Shown here one piece after another: positions 23,109 through 30,865 of a stretch of DNA of 64,000 nt (within the stretch, counting starts at the first letter, position 1; each line of letters opens with the position of its first letter). The notes beneath the pieces are model-generated. The model was not told where the DNA came from, ran no database searches, and saw only the letters and a program-made list of their open reading frames with translations. The position numbers and the translations under genes were made by a program. The stretch is from contig DAOTXX010000186.1 in NCBI GenBank assembly GCA_034434835.1, positions 1-64,000 on the forward strand, given 5' to 3'. Origin of the DNA: JBGLNJ01 sp034434835. Its GTDB lineage: Bacteria > Chloroflexota > Anaerolineae > Fen-1058.

Positions 23109-24200
23109 TCAGGCTTTGCGCCGCGCGATCCAACCGGCCGAGGCCATCGCCAGGCCGATGCTTGCCAACATCAACGGAAGCATCGAAAGCGCATCCCCCG
23201 CGACAGGCAAGACCTGCGGCACGGGAGCCGCGGACGCTGCGCTGCGGGCCGGGGTCACCGACACGCGGACGAACGTCGCGCCTTTGAGCGCGGGGATCGC
23301 CTGCACAGTCGCCAAAAGATTTGCGCCAGGCATGCTGGCTTGATAGTTGAACGCGCCAGTCTGGGCATCTTGCAGGCGGATCAACGCGCCGAGCGGGTCG
23401 CTTTGCCCAGCCTTGCCCCAGTTGCTCAGCGGCTCACCTGCGGCGATGAGGGCTTGCAAGACGTTCGCCGTCGAATTGGCATCGGTTTCCGTGCCATACG
23501 GCGAAGGCACCTGATACGGCCAGCCCGCATCGGCGTTCTGCGTGCGGCGCAAGTAATCGAGCGCGCGGCCGATCGCGTCACGCTGGCCCAGGGCGATGAG
23601 CGCCTGGACGACGAGCGCGGTCGTGTTGGTATCGCCCGCGCCGGCTGCCGTCTGGCCGGTAAAAGCCCACGCGCCATCTTGAGTCTGCGCGTTCAGGAGG
23701 CGTGTGACGACATCCTCGGGCACACTCTGCCCTGCGTTCACCAGCGCCAACACCGCCAGCGTATCTTCGTACAGGGTGCCGCCGTAACCGCCGGATTTGT
23801 GCAGGCCGTTCAGTCTGGCGACAAGGTCAGCACCACCAAAATTGTGGGGATCGCCGCCGGTCGCCACAACCGCCAGGATGACTTTGCCCAGTTCGCCGCC
23901 TTTGTTCACCTGACCCGTGCGGCTCCGCAAATAATCGAGCGGGGAGATACCGTTCTTTTTCCATGTGCTGGCATCTTGCCCGGCGGCTGCGATCGCCATG
24001 ACCACATCGGCGGTCGCGCTCACTTTGCTGGCTGGCGAAAAGCCATCGGAGAAACCACCATCGGCGTTTTGCATGGTCGCCAGCCAGGTCAAGGCTTGGC
24101 TGGCTGCATCATCGCCTGGCCCGGCCCAGGCCGCGCCGGTCACGCTCAAAACCAAAACTGCTGCCAGCAATAGGGCGACCATTTTTATCCTGACGTTCAT
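23109..24200 (-). CDS. Surface-anchored alpha/alpha-toroid protein, transcobalamin-like candidate
   Basis: A 363-residue exported protein. It has a signal peptide (about residues 1-26, ending GAAWA), then a series of helical-hairpin repeats of the prenyltransferase/squalene-cyclase toroid kind: ALTWLATMQNADGGF, LDYLRSRTGQ, VTRLLNAQTQDGAWAF, ALDYLRRTQNADAGWPY, ALIRLQDAQTGAFNY. After about residue 320 there is a short linker, LPVAGDALSMLPLMLASIGLAMASAGWIARRKA, which looks like a C-terminal membrane anchor. Eukaryotic B12 carriers (intrinsic factor, transcobalamin) use this toroid for binding, and this gene is the first under a cobalamin riboswitch, so an outer B12-capture role is inferred. The usual DUF4430 beta-domain is absent. 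GAGGAG precedes the ATG. Binding is not proven by sequence. Confidence 0.75.
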   Translation of the reverse strand: MNVRIKMVALLLAAVLVLSVTGAAWAGPGDDAASQALTWLATMQNADGGFSDGFSPASKVSATADVVMAIAAAGQDASTWKKNGISPLDYLRSRTGQVNKGGELGKVILAVVATGGDPHNFGGADLVARLNGLHKSGGYGGTLYEDTLAVLALVNAGQSVPEDVVTRLLNAQTQDGAWAFTGQTAAGAGDTNTTALVVQALIALGQRDAIGRALDYLRRTQNADAGWPYQVPSPYGTETDANSTANVLQALIAAGEPLSNWGKAGQSDPLGALIRLQDAQTGAFNYQASMPGANLLATVQAIPALKGATFVRVSVTPARSAASAAPVPQVLPVAGDALSMLPLMLASIGLAMASAGWIARRKA

Positions 24201-24268
24201 TTTCTGCTCCTCAGGTCCACAAGATTAGGGGGCGTGGCAAATACGAAGTATGCCATACGCAGGACATG

Positions 24269-24300
24269 AAAAAACCTCCCCCTTCTACACTTGGGGAGGT
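24269..24300 (-). terminator. Intrinsic terminator, expression platform of the B12 riboswitch
   Basis: Minus strand: stem ACCTCCCC / GGGGGAGG with a loop AAGTGTAGAA and six T. It lies between the aptamer and the toroid gene, as expected for transcriptional control by cobalamin. Confidence 0.85.
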
Positions 24301-24349
24301 GTGCCTGATCTCGCCCTCCATCCCCTTTCCGCGAAGGTGTTCGGAGAAT

Positions 24350-24578
24350 CGGTCGAGGCGGGTATCCTGGCTTGTTGGCTAATGGCTAATGGCTGATGGC
24401 CTATGGCGGATGGCTGATAGCTGATGGTCATTCACTATCTACCATCGGCTATCTGCCATCGGCTATTTGCCAACTTACAGTTGCGGGACAGCGCCGGACT
24501 GGACTGATGTCGCACCGGCTTCCCCATTACTGCTCGCAGCATCCGGGCCGCGAACGCCTCAACCGAAGCGCTATTCAG
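24350..24578 (-). ncRNA. Cobalamin riboswitch (interrupted by a word repeat)
   Basis: On the minus strand the conserved blocks appear in order: GGGAAGCCGGTGCGAC, then GTCCGGCGCTGTCCCGCAACTGT (24,478-24,500 region) and finally AAGCCAGGATACCCGCC (24,357-24,373). These match the core of adenosyl/methylcobalamin aptamers. The distance between CAACTGTAAG and GCCAGGATACC, normally a variable stem of tens of bases, is about 100 bases here and is filled by a stuttering GCCGATGGC-type repeat that can fold on itself. The terminator downstream and promoter upstream complete a riboswitch-controlled leader for the toroid-EcfT-EcfA operon. Confidence 0.88.
24375..24471. repeat. Word repeat inside the cobalamin riboswitch
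   Basis: Tandem ~10-base words (GGCTAATGGCTAATGGCTGATGG, GGCGGATGGCTGATAGCTGATGG, ATCGGCTATCTGCCATCGGC) run in both orientations, so the whole can form a stem of its own. It belongs to the same family as 7,619-7,659. Confidence 0.8.
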
Positions 24579-24586
24579 TTGTGGTG

Positions 24587-24615
24587 AGTATAGCACAGCG
24601 AGAATTACTTGACAA
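24587..24615 (-). promoter_or_regulatory. Promoter of the B12 riboswitch operon
   Basis: Minus strand TTGTCA (24,610-24,615), 17-base spacer, TATACT (24,587-24,592). Its -35 overlaps the -35 of the divergent tRNA-Ala promoter by five of six bases. Confidence 0.75.
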
Positions 24616-24637
24616 GCTATAGTAAAGCAGGTACAAT
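24609..24637 (+). promoter_or_regulatory. Promoter of tRNA-Ala(CGC)
   Basis: Perfect TTGACA (24,609-24,614), 17-base spacer and TACAAT (24,632-24,637), about 15 bases before the tRNA 5' end. The -35 element is shared with the divergent riboswitch promoter through the palindrome-like CTTGACAAG. Confidence 0.8.
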
Positions 24638-24651
24638 GCGCTCCGCAGGTC

Positions 24652-24724
24652 GGGCCTGTGGCTCAGTTGGGAGAGCGCTTCAATCGCACTGAAGAGGTCG
24701 AGGGTTCGAATCCCTCCAGGTCCA
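24652..24724 (+). tRNA. tRNA-Ala (anticodon CGC)
   Basis: Acceptor GGGCCTG / CAGGTCC (one G-U), D arm GCTC...GAGC, anticodon arm CTTCA-ATCGCAC-TGAAG with CGC at 34-36 reading GCG, T arm GAGGG-TTCGAAT-CCCTC. CCA is not encoded. It has a near-consensus promoter. Confidence 0.93.
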
Positions 24725-24725
24725 C

Positions 24726-24803
24726 TGGATTGCAGATTGTTGATTTTGGATTACTGATCGGCGAATTCAATCTACAATCAGCGATCCGCAATCTAAAATC
24801 CCA
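24726..24803. repeat. Word repeat between tRNA-Ala genes
   Basis: GATTGCAGATTGTTGATTTTGGATT on one side and AATCTACAATCAGCGATCCGC, AATCTAAAATCC on the other form an imperfect inverted repeat of ~11-base words, the same family as in the start of the alpha-glucosidase gene (1,753-1,785). Confidence 0.75.
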
Positions 24804-24804
24804 T

Positions 24805-24877
24805 GGGCCCATAGCGCAGTTGGGAGCGCGTCTCAATGGCATTGAGAAGGTCGAGGGTTCGAATCCCTCTGGGTCCA
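24805..24877 (+). tRNA. tRNA-Ala (anticodon GGC)
   Basis: Acceptor GGGCCCA / TGGGTCC, D arm GCGC...GCGC, anticodon arm TCTCA-ATGGCAT-TGAGA with GGC at 34-36 reading GCC, T arm identical to that of the preceding tRNA-Ala. CCA is not encoded. It probably shares the upstream tRNA promoter. Confidence 0.93.
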
Positions 24878-24887
24878 CCTCAATGAC

Positions 24888-25160
24888 TCATACTTGCGGT
24901 GAACAGGAGTAGTAGGCCATCCCCACAGCGAGTCAGGAGAGCAAGGTGCGAGCCTGGCGATGGCATCCACGGGGAATGCCCCAGACCGAACTCGCCTGGG
25001 AGCTTTGCCGGTGAAGGCAGATGGTATCGGCTGTAGTCGGCAGCGGTTCGCGCCCGTTATCGCGCTTCGAGTGGCGGCGGGCCGTCATCCCCAGGCGGTC
25101 TCAGCAACCAGGGTGGTACCACGGAGTGGCCCCTTCGTCCCTGATCGGCGAAGGGGTTTT
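24888..25160 (+). ncRNA. T-box leader, probably leucine-responsive
   Basis: The leader begins GTGAACAGGAGTAGTAGG, contains GACCGAACTCGCCTGGGAGC with CTC (24,991-24,993, Leu) in the specifier position, and has the T-box motif AGGGTGGTACCACGG at 25,110-25,124, whose TGGT would pair with an uncharged tRNA end. A terminator stem CCCCTTCG / CGAAGGGG with TTTT follows (25,130-25,160). Uncharged tRNA-Leu would favour read-through. The first gene after it is a DUF457 membrane protein; leuS is the second. A hairpin with a T-rich tail lies between them. It starts about ten bases after tRNA-Ala(GGC), so it may be transcribed from the tRNA promoter. Confidence 0.88.
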
Positions 25161-25313
25161 GGCTTAACAATGCAACTGTCATAGAACTCTAACACAATGC
25201 AAATGCCATGCCCGATGCTTTCCGGTATCATGGATGCATGTTCTCAGGGCAGGTCATGCAGGACACCGCCCGAGAATTTAATCCTACGGAAAGCGAGGCG
25301 CATAGACAACTCG

Positions 25314-25844
25314 GTGACAACTGGAGCACATATTGGGGCAGGCGTGATCAGCGCATACGTGTTGGGGTCGTGTTTGCATCAACCGGTCACGCCCGTCGTG
25401 GTGGGAGTGGCTATCGGCCTGAGCCTGTTGCCCGATCTGGATGCTTTATGGGTGCGAGCGCGCCAGCATCGGCAAGGGGCGATCGGACACAACCATCATC
25501 ACACGCTGTTGACTCACACGCCGCTGTTCTATCTGATCGCGGCAGCCCTCCTGGCGCATTGGGCCGCGTGGCAAGGGGTGGCGCTATTTCTGATCGTCAC
25601 TATGGGGCATTTGATGTTGGATAGCTGGGCGACTGACGACGGGATCATGTGGCTGTACCCGTTCCGGCGCAAACAGTACGCGCTGTTGCCGCGCCCGATT
25701 CACGCGGGCGGATTGTACGGCAAAGCGTTTTACAAACAGTATTACCGGCTCTGGCATTTTCTCGTGACCGAGTCTATATTGATGTCGGGCGGCTTGCTCA
25801 TGACCTGGATGACGTTCATGCCGGAATGGTTTCATCTGGCCTGA
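25314..25844 (+). CDS. DUF457/YdjM-like membrane-bound metal-dependent hydrolase family protein
   Basis: A 176-residue membrane protein of the DUF457 family. Conserved motifs are THxxxG-like GAHIGAGVISAYVLG at the start, SLLPDLDALW, HNHHHTLLTHTPLFYLIAA and GHLMLDSWATDDGIMWLYPF. The histidine and aspartate pattern is that of predicted metal-dependent hydrolases. Several membrane segments are seen. I begin at GTG 25,314, which puts the conserved GAH at residue 4 as in relatives; an upstream start (25,197) would add 39 non-conserved residues. It lies between a leucine T-box and leuS, so it may be induced on leucine starvation. Its biochemical role is unknown. Confidence 0.75.
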   Translation: MTTGAHIGAGVISAYVLGSCLHQPVTPVVVGVAIGLSLLPDLDALWVRARQHRQGAIGHNHHHTLLTHTPLFYLIAAALLAHWAAWQGVALFLIVTMGHLMLDSWATDDGIMWLYPFRRKQYALLPRPIHAGGLYGKAFYKQYYRLWHFLVTESILMSGGLLMTWMTFMPEWFHLA

Positions 25845-25864
25845 TGGTCATTCGTCCTGAAACT

Positions 25865-25895
25865 AACGCCGCTCTCAAGCGGCGTTCTTATTTTT
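25865..25895 (+). terminator. Intrinsic terminator-like hairpin before leuS
   Basis: Stem AACGCCGCT / AGCGGCGTT with a four-base loop (CTCA), followed by CTTATTTTT. It would reduce read-through from the T-box unit into leuS, implying either partial termination or a separate leuS promoter in 25,896-25,957. Confidence 0.75.
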
Positions 25896-25957
25896 CCAAC
25901 AAAGAGTTTATGATCTGGCAACTCGATTGTTTGACTTGACTCACAGGAGTTGATACG

Positions 25958-28765
25958 ATGGTTGACAAATACGTTCCGCAAGAGATCGAACCCAAGTGGC
26001 AAAAGAAATGGGAGGCCGACAAGCTGTATCGCGCGGTGATCGATCACAGCAGGAAAAAATATTACTTTCTGACGATGCTCCCATATACCTCGGGCGATCT
26101 GCACATTGGGCATTGGTACGCCATGGCTCCCTCCGATGCGCGCGCGCGCTTCAAGCGTATGTGCGGCTATAACGTCACGTTCCCCATCGGCTTTGATGCC
26201 TTTGGCTTGCCCGCCGAAAACGCCGCCATCAAACATGGCATCCATCCCAAAGAGTGGACCTACGCCAACATCCACACCATGCGCCGCCAACTGCGCTCGA
26301 TAGGCGCGATGTTCGACTGGGAGCGCGAGGCCATCTCGTCTGACCCGGAATACTACAAGTGGACCGAATGGTTCTTTGTCCAGTTTTTCAAGCACGGGCT
26401 GGCCTACAAGAAAATGGCCGCAGTGGACTTTTGCCCCCAATGCAACACGACGCTGGCCCGCGAGCAGGTCTGGGGCGAAGACCGTCACTGCGAACGCTGC
26501 GACACGCCGGTCATCAAAAAAGACCTGGATCAGTGGTTCTTTCGCATCACCCGGTATGCGGAAGAGCTATTGGACTTTTCCAAGATTGACTGGCCGGAGC
26601 GCGTCCGCGCGCTGCAGACCAACTGGATCGGCAAAAGCGTTGGGGCCGAGGTCACATTCACCTCGGAACAGGAAGATCCGATCGTCGTGTTCACCACGCG
26701 GCCCGACACGCTGTGGGGGGCGACGTTCATGGTGTTGGCCCCGGAGCATCCGCTGGTCGAAAAACTGACCACGCCAGATTGCAAGGCGACCGTCGAAGCG
26801 TATGTCCAGCAAGCTCGCCGCCAGACTGACATCGAGCGTGAAGCCGCCGACAAGGAAAAAACCGGCGTCTTTATCGGCGCGTACGCGATCAACCCGGTCA
26901 ACCACGCGCGCATCCCGATCTGGATCGCCGACTACGTGCTGATGACCTACGGTACAGGCGCGATCATGGCCGTGCCCGCGCACGACGAGCGCGACTTTGC
27001 GTTCGCGCTCAAGTACGGCCTGCCGATTATCCCGGTGATTGACCGCACCGATGGGATCGCCAAGAGCTTTGCCCCGGTCAGCACGATGCGCGAAGGGTTT
27101 GGAGCCGCGTTGCAAGCCGCGGGTATCATCTTCGCAGAAGATGGCGGCGGCCTGAAGGTCACCTTACAGAGTCAGGCGCAGATTGACCGCTACATCGAGA
27201 TTGCCAGGTCCTACCTGCTGCCGGACTGCTGGAATGAAATCGTCGGCGCACGCTGGGTCTTTATCTTTGCCGATTCGGACGGTATCGAGGTCGTGCCGTT
27301 CGACTCCATCGAGGCCGATCAGGTGATCCTGGCGCACTGTCAGCAACTGGAGCCAGGTGTCCGCGCCAAGCGCACCGTCATGGAGATGCTGTGGGGCGTC
27401 GAGTTTTATCGTGACGTGTTGTTCCATACCGAGTACGGCGCGATGATCAACTCTGGCCCGTTCACAGGCACGCCCGGCGCGGAAGCCAAAGCCCAAGTGA
27501 TCCGTTGGCTGGAACAGCAGGGTATTGGCAAGTATGCTGTCACCTACCGGCTGCGCGACTGGCTGATCAGCCGCCAGCGGTATTGGGGCGCGCCGATCCC
27601 GATCGTGTATTGCCCGGAGCATGGCGCGGTGGCCGTGCCGGAAGATCAACTGCCGGTGCTGCTGCCCGACGACGTCGAGTGGAAGCCGACGGGCGAAAGC
27701 CCGCTCAAGCTGCACCCCACCTGGGCGCAGACGACCTGCCCGGTGTGTGGCGGACCCGCCATGCGCGAGACCGATACGATGGACACGTTCATGTGCTCAT
27801 CGTGGTATCACCTGCGTTATCTGAGTCCGCATTACGACCAGGGGCCGTGGGATCCGGTCGAGGCCGAATACTGGCTGCCTGTGGATTGCTACACGGGCGG
27901 CATCGAGCACGCGACGATGCACCTGATCTATACACGCTTTTTCAACAAGGCGCTGCGCGACATCGGCCTGCTGCCGCACGATGAGCCGATGCTGCAACTG
28001 CGCAACCAGGGCATCATCTTGGGCGAGGACAGCGAGAAAATGTCCAAAAGCCACGGCAACGTCATCAACCCGGACGATCTGGTGTCTCACTACGGCGCGG
28101 ACACGGTGCGCACGTTCCTGATGTTCGGTTATCGCTGGGATCAGGGCGGGCCGTGGTCGTCGGGCGGCATCGAGGGGTGCTCTCGGTGGTTGAACCGTGT
28201 ATGGAATCTGTTAGCCGAGGAAAGAGCGGAGCATCAAGCAGCAGGAGACAACTCTCAACTCCCTTCACTTGACTCTCAACGCGAGCTGCGGAGAGTGACG
28301 CACAAGACGATCAAGCGCGTGACGCATGACTTTGAAGAGTTTGAGTTCAACACGATCGTCTCTGCGTTGATGGAGCTGTCCAACGCGCTGATCAAGGCGA
28401 AGGAGACGCCAGTCTACAAGACTGAAGCATGGGACGAGTCAGTGCGTGCGCTGCTCTTGATGATGGCCCCGGTCACGCCGCACCTGGCCGAAGAGCTGTG
28501 GGTGCGGCTGGGTTATCCGTACAGCATTCACCAGCAAGCCTGGCCGGTGTACGATGAAGCGGCCGCCGCCGATGAGATCATCACGCTGGCCGTGCAGGTC
28601 AACGGCAAAGTGCGCGACCGCATCCAGGTTCCTGCTGATGCGAGTGACGACGCCGTGCGTCAAGCTGCAATAGCAGCGCCGGGCGCGCAAAAGCACGTGG
28701 TCGGCAAGCAGATCGTCAAGGTCATTGTCGCGCCAAAGCAATTGATCAACATCGTCGTCAAGTAG
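25958..28765 (+). CDS. leuS: Leucyl-tRNA synthetase with an expanded editing domain
   Basis: A 935-residue class I synthetase. Catalytic motifs are TSGDLHIGHWYAM (HIGH at 49-52) and EKMSKSHGN (about 693). Zinc-ribbon-like CPQCNTTLAREQVWGEDRHCERCDTPV and CPVCGGP are present. Editing (CP1) motifs include TTRPDTLWGATFMVLAPEH and GTGAIMAVPAHDERDFAFALKYGLPI. Between the latter and MINSGPFTGTPG there is an extra segment of about 90 residues (about 401-488: TLQSQAQIDRYIEIARSYLLP..., GARWVFIFADSDGIEVVPFDS..., RTVMEMLWGVEFYRDVLFHTEYG). Normal bacterial LeuS is about 800-880 residues, so the insert accounts for the length. The ATG follows ACAGGAG. It is the second gene after a leucine-type T-box, with a hairpin in between. 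Confidence 0.95.
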   Translation: MVDKYVPQEIEPKWQKKWEADKLYRAVIDHSRKKYYFLTMLPYTSGDLHIGHWYAMAPSDARARFKRMCGYNVTFPIGFDAFGLPAENAAIKHGIHPKEWTYANIHTMRRQLRSIGAMFDWEREAISSDPEYYKWTEWFFVQFFKHGLAYKKMAAVDFCPQCNTTLAREQVWGEDRHCERCDTPVIKKDLDQWFFRITRYAEELLDFSKIDWPERVRALQTNWIGKSVGAEVTFTSEQEDPIVVFTTRPDTLWGATFMVLAPEHPLVEKLTTPDCKATVEAYVQQARRQTDIEREAADKEKTGVFIGAYAINPVNHARIPIWIADYVLMTYGTGAIMAVPAHDERDFAFALKYGLPIIPVIDRTDGIAKSFAPVSTMREGFGAALQAAGIIFAEDGGGLKVTLQSQAQIDRYIEIARSYLLPDCWNEIVGARWVFIFADSDGIEVVPFDSIEADQVILAHCQQLEPGVRAKRTVMEMLWGVEFYRDVLFHTEYGAMINSGPFTGTPGAEAKAQVIRWLEQQGIGKYAVTYRLRDWLISRQRYWGAPIPIVYCPEHGAVAVPEDQLPVLLPDDVEWKPTGESPLKLHPTWAQTTCPVCGGPAMRETDTMDTFMCSSWYHLRYLSPHYDQGPWDPVEAEYWLPVDCYTGGIEHATMHLIYTRFFNKALRDIGLLPHDEPMLQLRNQGIILGEDSEKMSKSHGNVINPDDLVSHYGADTVRTFLMFGYRWDQGGPWSSGGIEGCSRWLNRVWNLLAEERAEHQAAGDNSQLPSLDSQRELRRVTHKTIKRVTHDFEEFEFNTIVSALMELSNALIKAKETPVYKTEAWDESVRALLLMMAPVTPHLAEELWVRLGYPYSIHQQAWPVYDEAAAADEIITLAVQVNGKVRDRIQVPADASDDAVRQAAIAAPGAQKHVVGKQIVKVIVAPKQLINIVVK

Positions 28766-28779
28766 AGGCCTTGAGCTAC

Positions 28780-28811
28780 AAGGCCCTTCTCGCCGAGTGG
28801 AGAAGGGCCTT
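28780..28811 (+). terminator. Hairpin after leuS
   Basis: An 11-bp perfect stem AAGGCCCTTCT / AGAAGGGCCTT starts 14 bases after the leuS stop. It lacks a T-run. Confidence 0.55.
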
Positions 28812-28871
28812 GCCAAGTATCAGCGCAACGGCACCCCCCCACATGTCGGCGCGCAAGGCATGCGCGTGATC

Positions 28872-28900
28872 TTGCCAGAACGCGCGTCTTGTGCTAAACT
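28872..28900 (+). promoter_or_regulatory. Promoter of tRNA-Cys
   Basis: TTGCCA (28,872-28,877), 17-base spacer, TAAACT (28,895-28,900) with a TG one base upstream (extended -10), about 11 bases before the tRNA. Confidence 0.65.
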
Positions 28901-28911
28901 AGTGCCCGTGT

Positions 28912-28983
28912 GGCGACGTCGCCAAGTGGTAAGGCAAGGGTCTGCAAAACCCTCATACCCGGGTTCAAATCCCGGCGTCGCCT
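28912..28983 (+). tRNA. tRNA-Cys (anticodon GCA)
   Basis: Acceptor GGCGACG / CGTCGCC, anticodon arm AGGGT-CTGCAAA-ACCCT with GCA at 34-36, T arm CCGGG-TTCAAAT-CCCGG, discriminator T. CCA is not encoded. A promoter and a terminator flank it. Confidence 0.94.
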
Positions 28984-28994
28984 TGGATTACAGG

Positions 28995-29024
28995 AGGCCC
29001 ATAGACATTGGGCCTTTTTGTTTT
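28995..29024 (+). terminator. Intrinsic terminator of tRNA-Cys
   Basis: Stem AGGCCC / GGGCCT with loop ATAGACATT, then TTTTGTTTT. Confidence 0.85.
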
Positions 29025-29396
29025 CCATACCTGGTCATCCAAATCAACATCACGATCTGAGCAAATCCACGAGAACCTTATTCAGTCCGCTGTCGCCCCC
29101 ACGAATAAGGTTCCAGTTCCAATAACGACTGAGGTGCTTCCGAGAACCCGATGGCCCTTTGTCGTCTTGGAGCTACTCGACCAAGGTGCTCAACAAACTG
29201 AGAGGAACAAGGGTCTTTGAGTCTCGCCAGCAGCCTCAGTCAATGCTAGTCGATGTAAGCCGCTTGTTCTTGGTTTTGGCATCCGCGCCGGGCGCATGCA
29301 TGCGAGAGTGAACCGACCCAAAGCGCCCACGTCTGATGCTTGACCAGGTCGGTAGAATGGATAGAATTATCTACACAAGAGCTTGAAAGGAGTATC
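29025..29396. other. Intergenic region without a recognisable gene
   Basis: About 370 bases. Short frames here have no recognisable motif or ribosome binding site. I see no clear repeat of the families found elsewhere in the window. Confidence 0.5.
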
Positions 29397-30863
29397 ATGG
29401 CGGATGCGAAACCGAGTTATGCAGACCTGGCGCACCAGGTTGTGCGTGAAGCGACCGAGCCGTTGCCGTTTGCCGAAATCATGCAGCGGGTGCATGCCCT
29501 TGTGCCTATCACCACCAAAGATCCCAAGAGCACGATCCGCAATGCTGTCAGCCAGAGCCGATTGATTGTCAACACCGGCGAGGGACGCTATGGCTGGAAA
29601 TATCGCGTCATCAACGGTTCAGTGCTTCGCCTTCCCTTGTCCGAATCAGATCTGGCCCGGCGTCAACTCACCTATACCGAAGAATTGCGTGATGCGTTGT
29701 GGCCTGCGTTTTTTGAAATCCAAAAACGCGCTGACCGTTCGCCTGTCCACCTCCAATTGTCGAATGGAGTGGTTGTCGAGTTGACATTGGAATTCCTGGG
29801 CAAAGCTCACTGGGGAACGCGCGGCTCGGCCAAATTCTGGGATTGGCTCAAGTCGCTGAAGGTTCGGCCGGGCGATGATCTGATTTTCCGCGTGCTCGAT
29901 GGCGAGGCGCACCTGTACGCGGTCGAGTTTCAACCGCGCGCGGCACGGGATGAACAGGCTATTGCAGCGCGTAACCAGCAGGTGGTGCAAGCCGCGCAGG
30001 CTTACTTTCGGCGGACAGTGTCGGGGGCCGCTATATGGGACATCAGCTCCCATTTGCTGGCTACAGGGCAATACAAACATGCCGTGCCGCCCGATCCGTT
30101 AGAGCAAATCTGGACGCGCGAGATGTGGGAACCCGAGCTGAACAAAAAAGCTGCTCGAGGCGGCTGGGTGTACGTCGGGCGGCAGGACATTGACCTGCTG
30201 CTCTCCAGTTTGCTGCATCAGATTGGTGAGAGTCCACGTCGGCGCACGCCCAAAAGAGTACGCGCCAAAACATCCAGCGCCGAATCCAAAGGGCCGAGTT
30301 CGATCTACCAGATCGAGGTCACACTCAAGAACAGCCAACCCCTCATCTGGCGGCGCATCCAAGTACCGGGCGATATTTTACTCTCGCGGCTGCACGCGGT
30401 GCTGCAGATCGTCATGGGCTGGACCAACTCGCATTTGCATCAGTTCAAAGCGGGTGGGCGATACTATGGCGAGCCAGATCCAGAATTTGCAGATAGGGTC
30501 GAGGTCATTGACGAACGCCAGACGCGCCTGGATCAGGTCGCGCCCGCCGTCAAGGCGCGTTTCGTGTACGAGTACGATTTCGGCGATAGCTGGGAGCATG
30601 AGCTTGTCGTGGAGAAAATTCTGCCGCCCGAAAAGGGAGAGCAATATCCTCGTTGTACGGATGGCCGGCGCGCGTGCCCGCCCGATGACGTCGGTGGGGT
30701 ATGGGGCTACCAGGATTTTTTGGAAGCGATGCGCGACCCCAAGCACCCCGAACACGAGGACATGGTAGAATGGATTGGCGGCGAATTCGATCCCGAAGCC
30801 TTTGACCTACGCGGGGTAAATGGAGCCTTACAACTCTTTTACTCCTATCTTGAGAAGGGATAG
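29397..30863 (+). CDS. pRiA4b ORF-3 family protein with N-terminal winged-helix (HARE-HTH-like) domain
   Basis: A 488-residue protein. Residues 1-65 (PSYADLAHQVVREATEPLPFAEIMQRV...TTKDPKSTIRNAVSQSRLIVNTGEGRYGWKYRV) resemble a HARE-HTH-type winged helix. A middle part (about 75-290) is unassigned. The C-terminal ~190 residues are a plasmid pRiA4b ORF-3 domain: IYQIEVTLKNSQPLIWRRIQVPGDILLSRLHAVLQIVMGWTNSHLHQF, YEYDFGDSWEHELVVEKILP, CTDGRRACPPDDVGGVWGYQDFLEAM and GEFDPEAFDL. The domain's biochemical function is unknown; it is common near mobile DNA and in regulators. AAAGGAG precedes the ATG at 29,397. The next gene starts two bases after its stop, so they form an operon. Confidence 0.85.
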   Translation: MADAKPSYADLAHQVVREATEPLPFAEIMQRVHALVPITTKDPKSTIRNAVSQSRLIVNTGEGRYGWKYRVINGSVLRLPLSESDLARRQLTYTEELRDALWPAFFEIQKRADRSPVHLQLSNGVVVELTLEFLGKAHWGTRGSAKFWDWLKSLKVRPGDDLIFRVLDGEAHLYAVEFQPRAARDEQAIAARNQQVVQAAQAYFRRTVSGAAIWDISSHLLATGQYKHAVPPDPLEQIWTREMWEPELNKKAARGGWVYVGRQDIDLLLSSLLHQIGESPRRRTPKRVRAKTSSAESKGPSSIYQIEVTLKNSQPLIWRRIQVPGDILLSRLHAVLQIVMGWTNSHLHQFKAGGRYYGEPDPEFADRVEVIDERQTRLDQVAPAVKARFVYEYDFGDSWEHELVVEKILPPEKGEQYPRCTDGRRACPPDDVGGVWGYQDFLEAMRDPKHPEHEDMVEWIGGEFDPEAFDLRGVNGALQLFYSYLEKG

Positions 30864-30865
30864 AG

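Noticed and set aside
23109..24200. Sortase LPXTG anchor
   Set aside because: LPVAG followed by a hydrophobic stretch and RRK is similar but not a standard motif, and no sortase gene is in the window; called only a membrane anchor.
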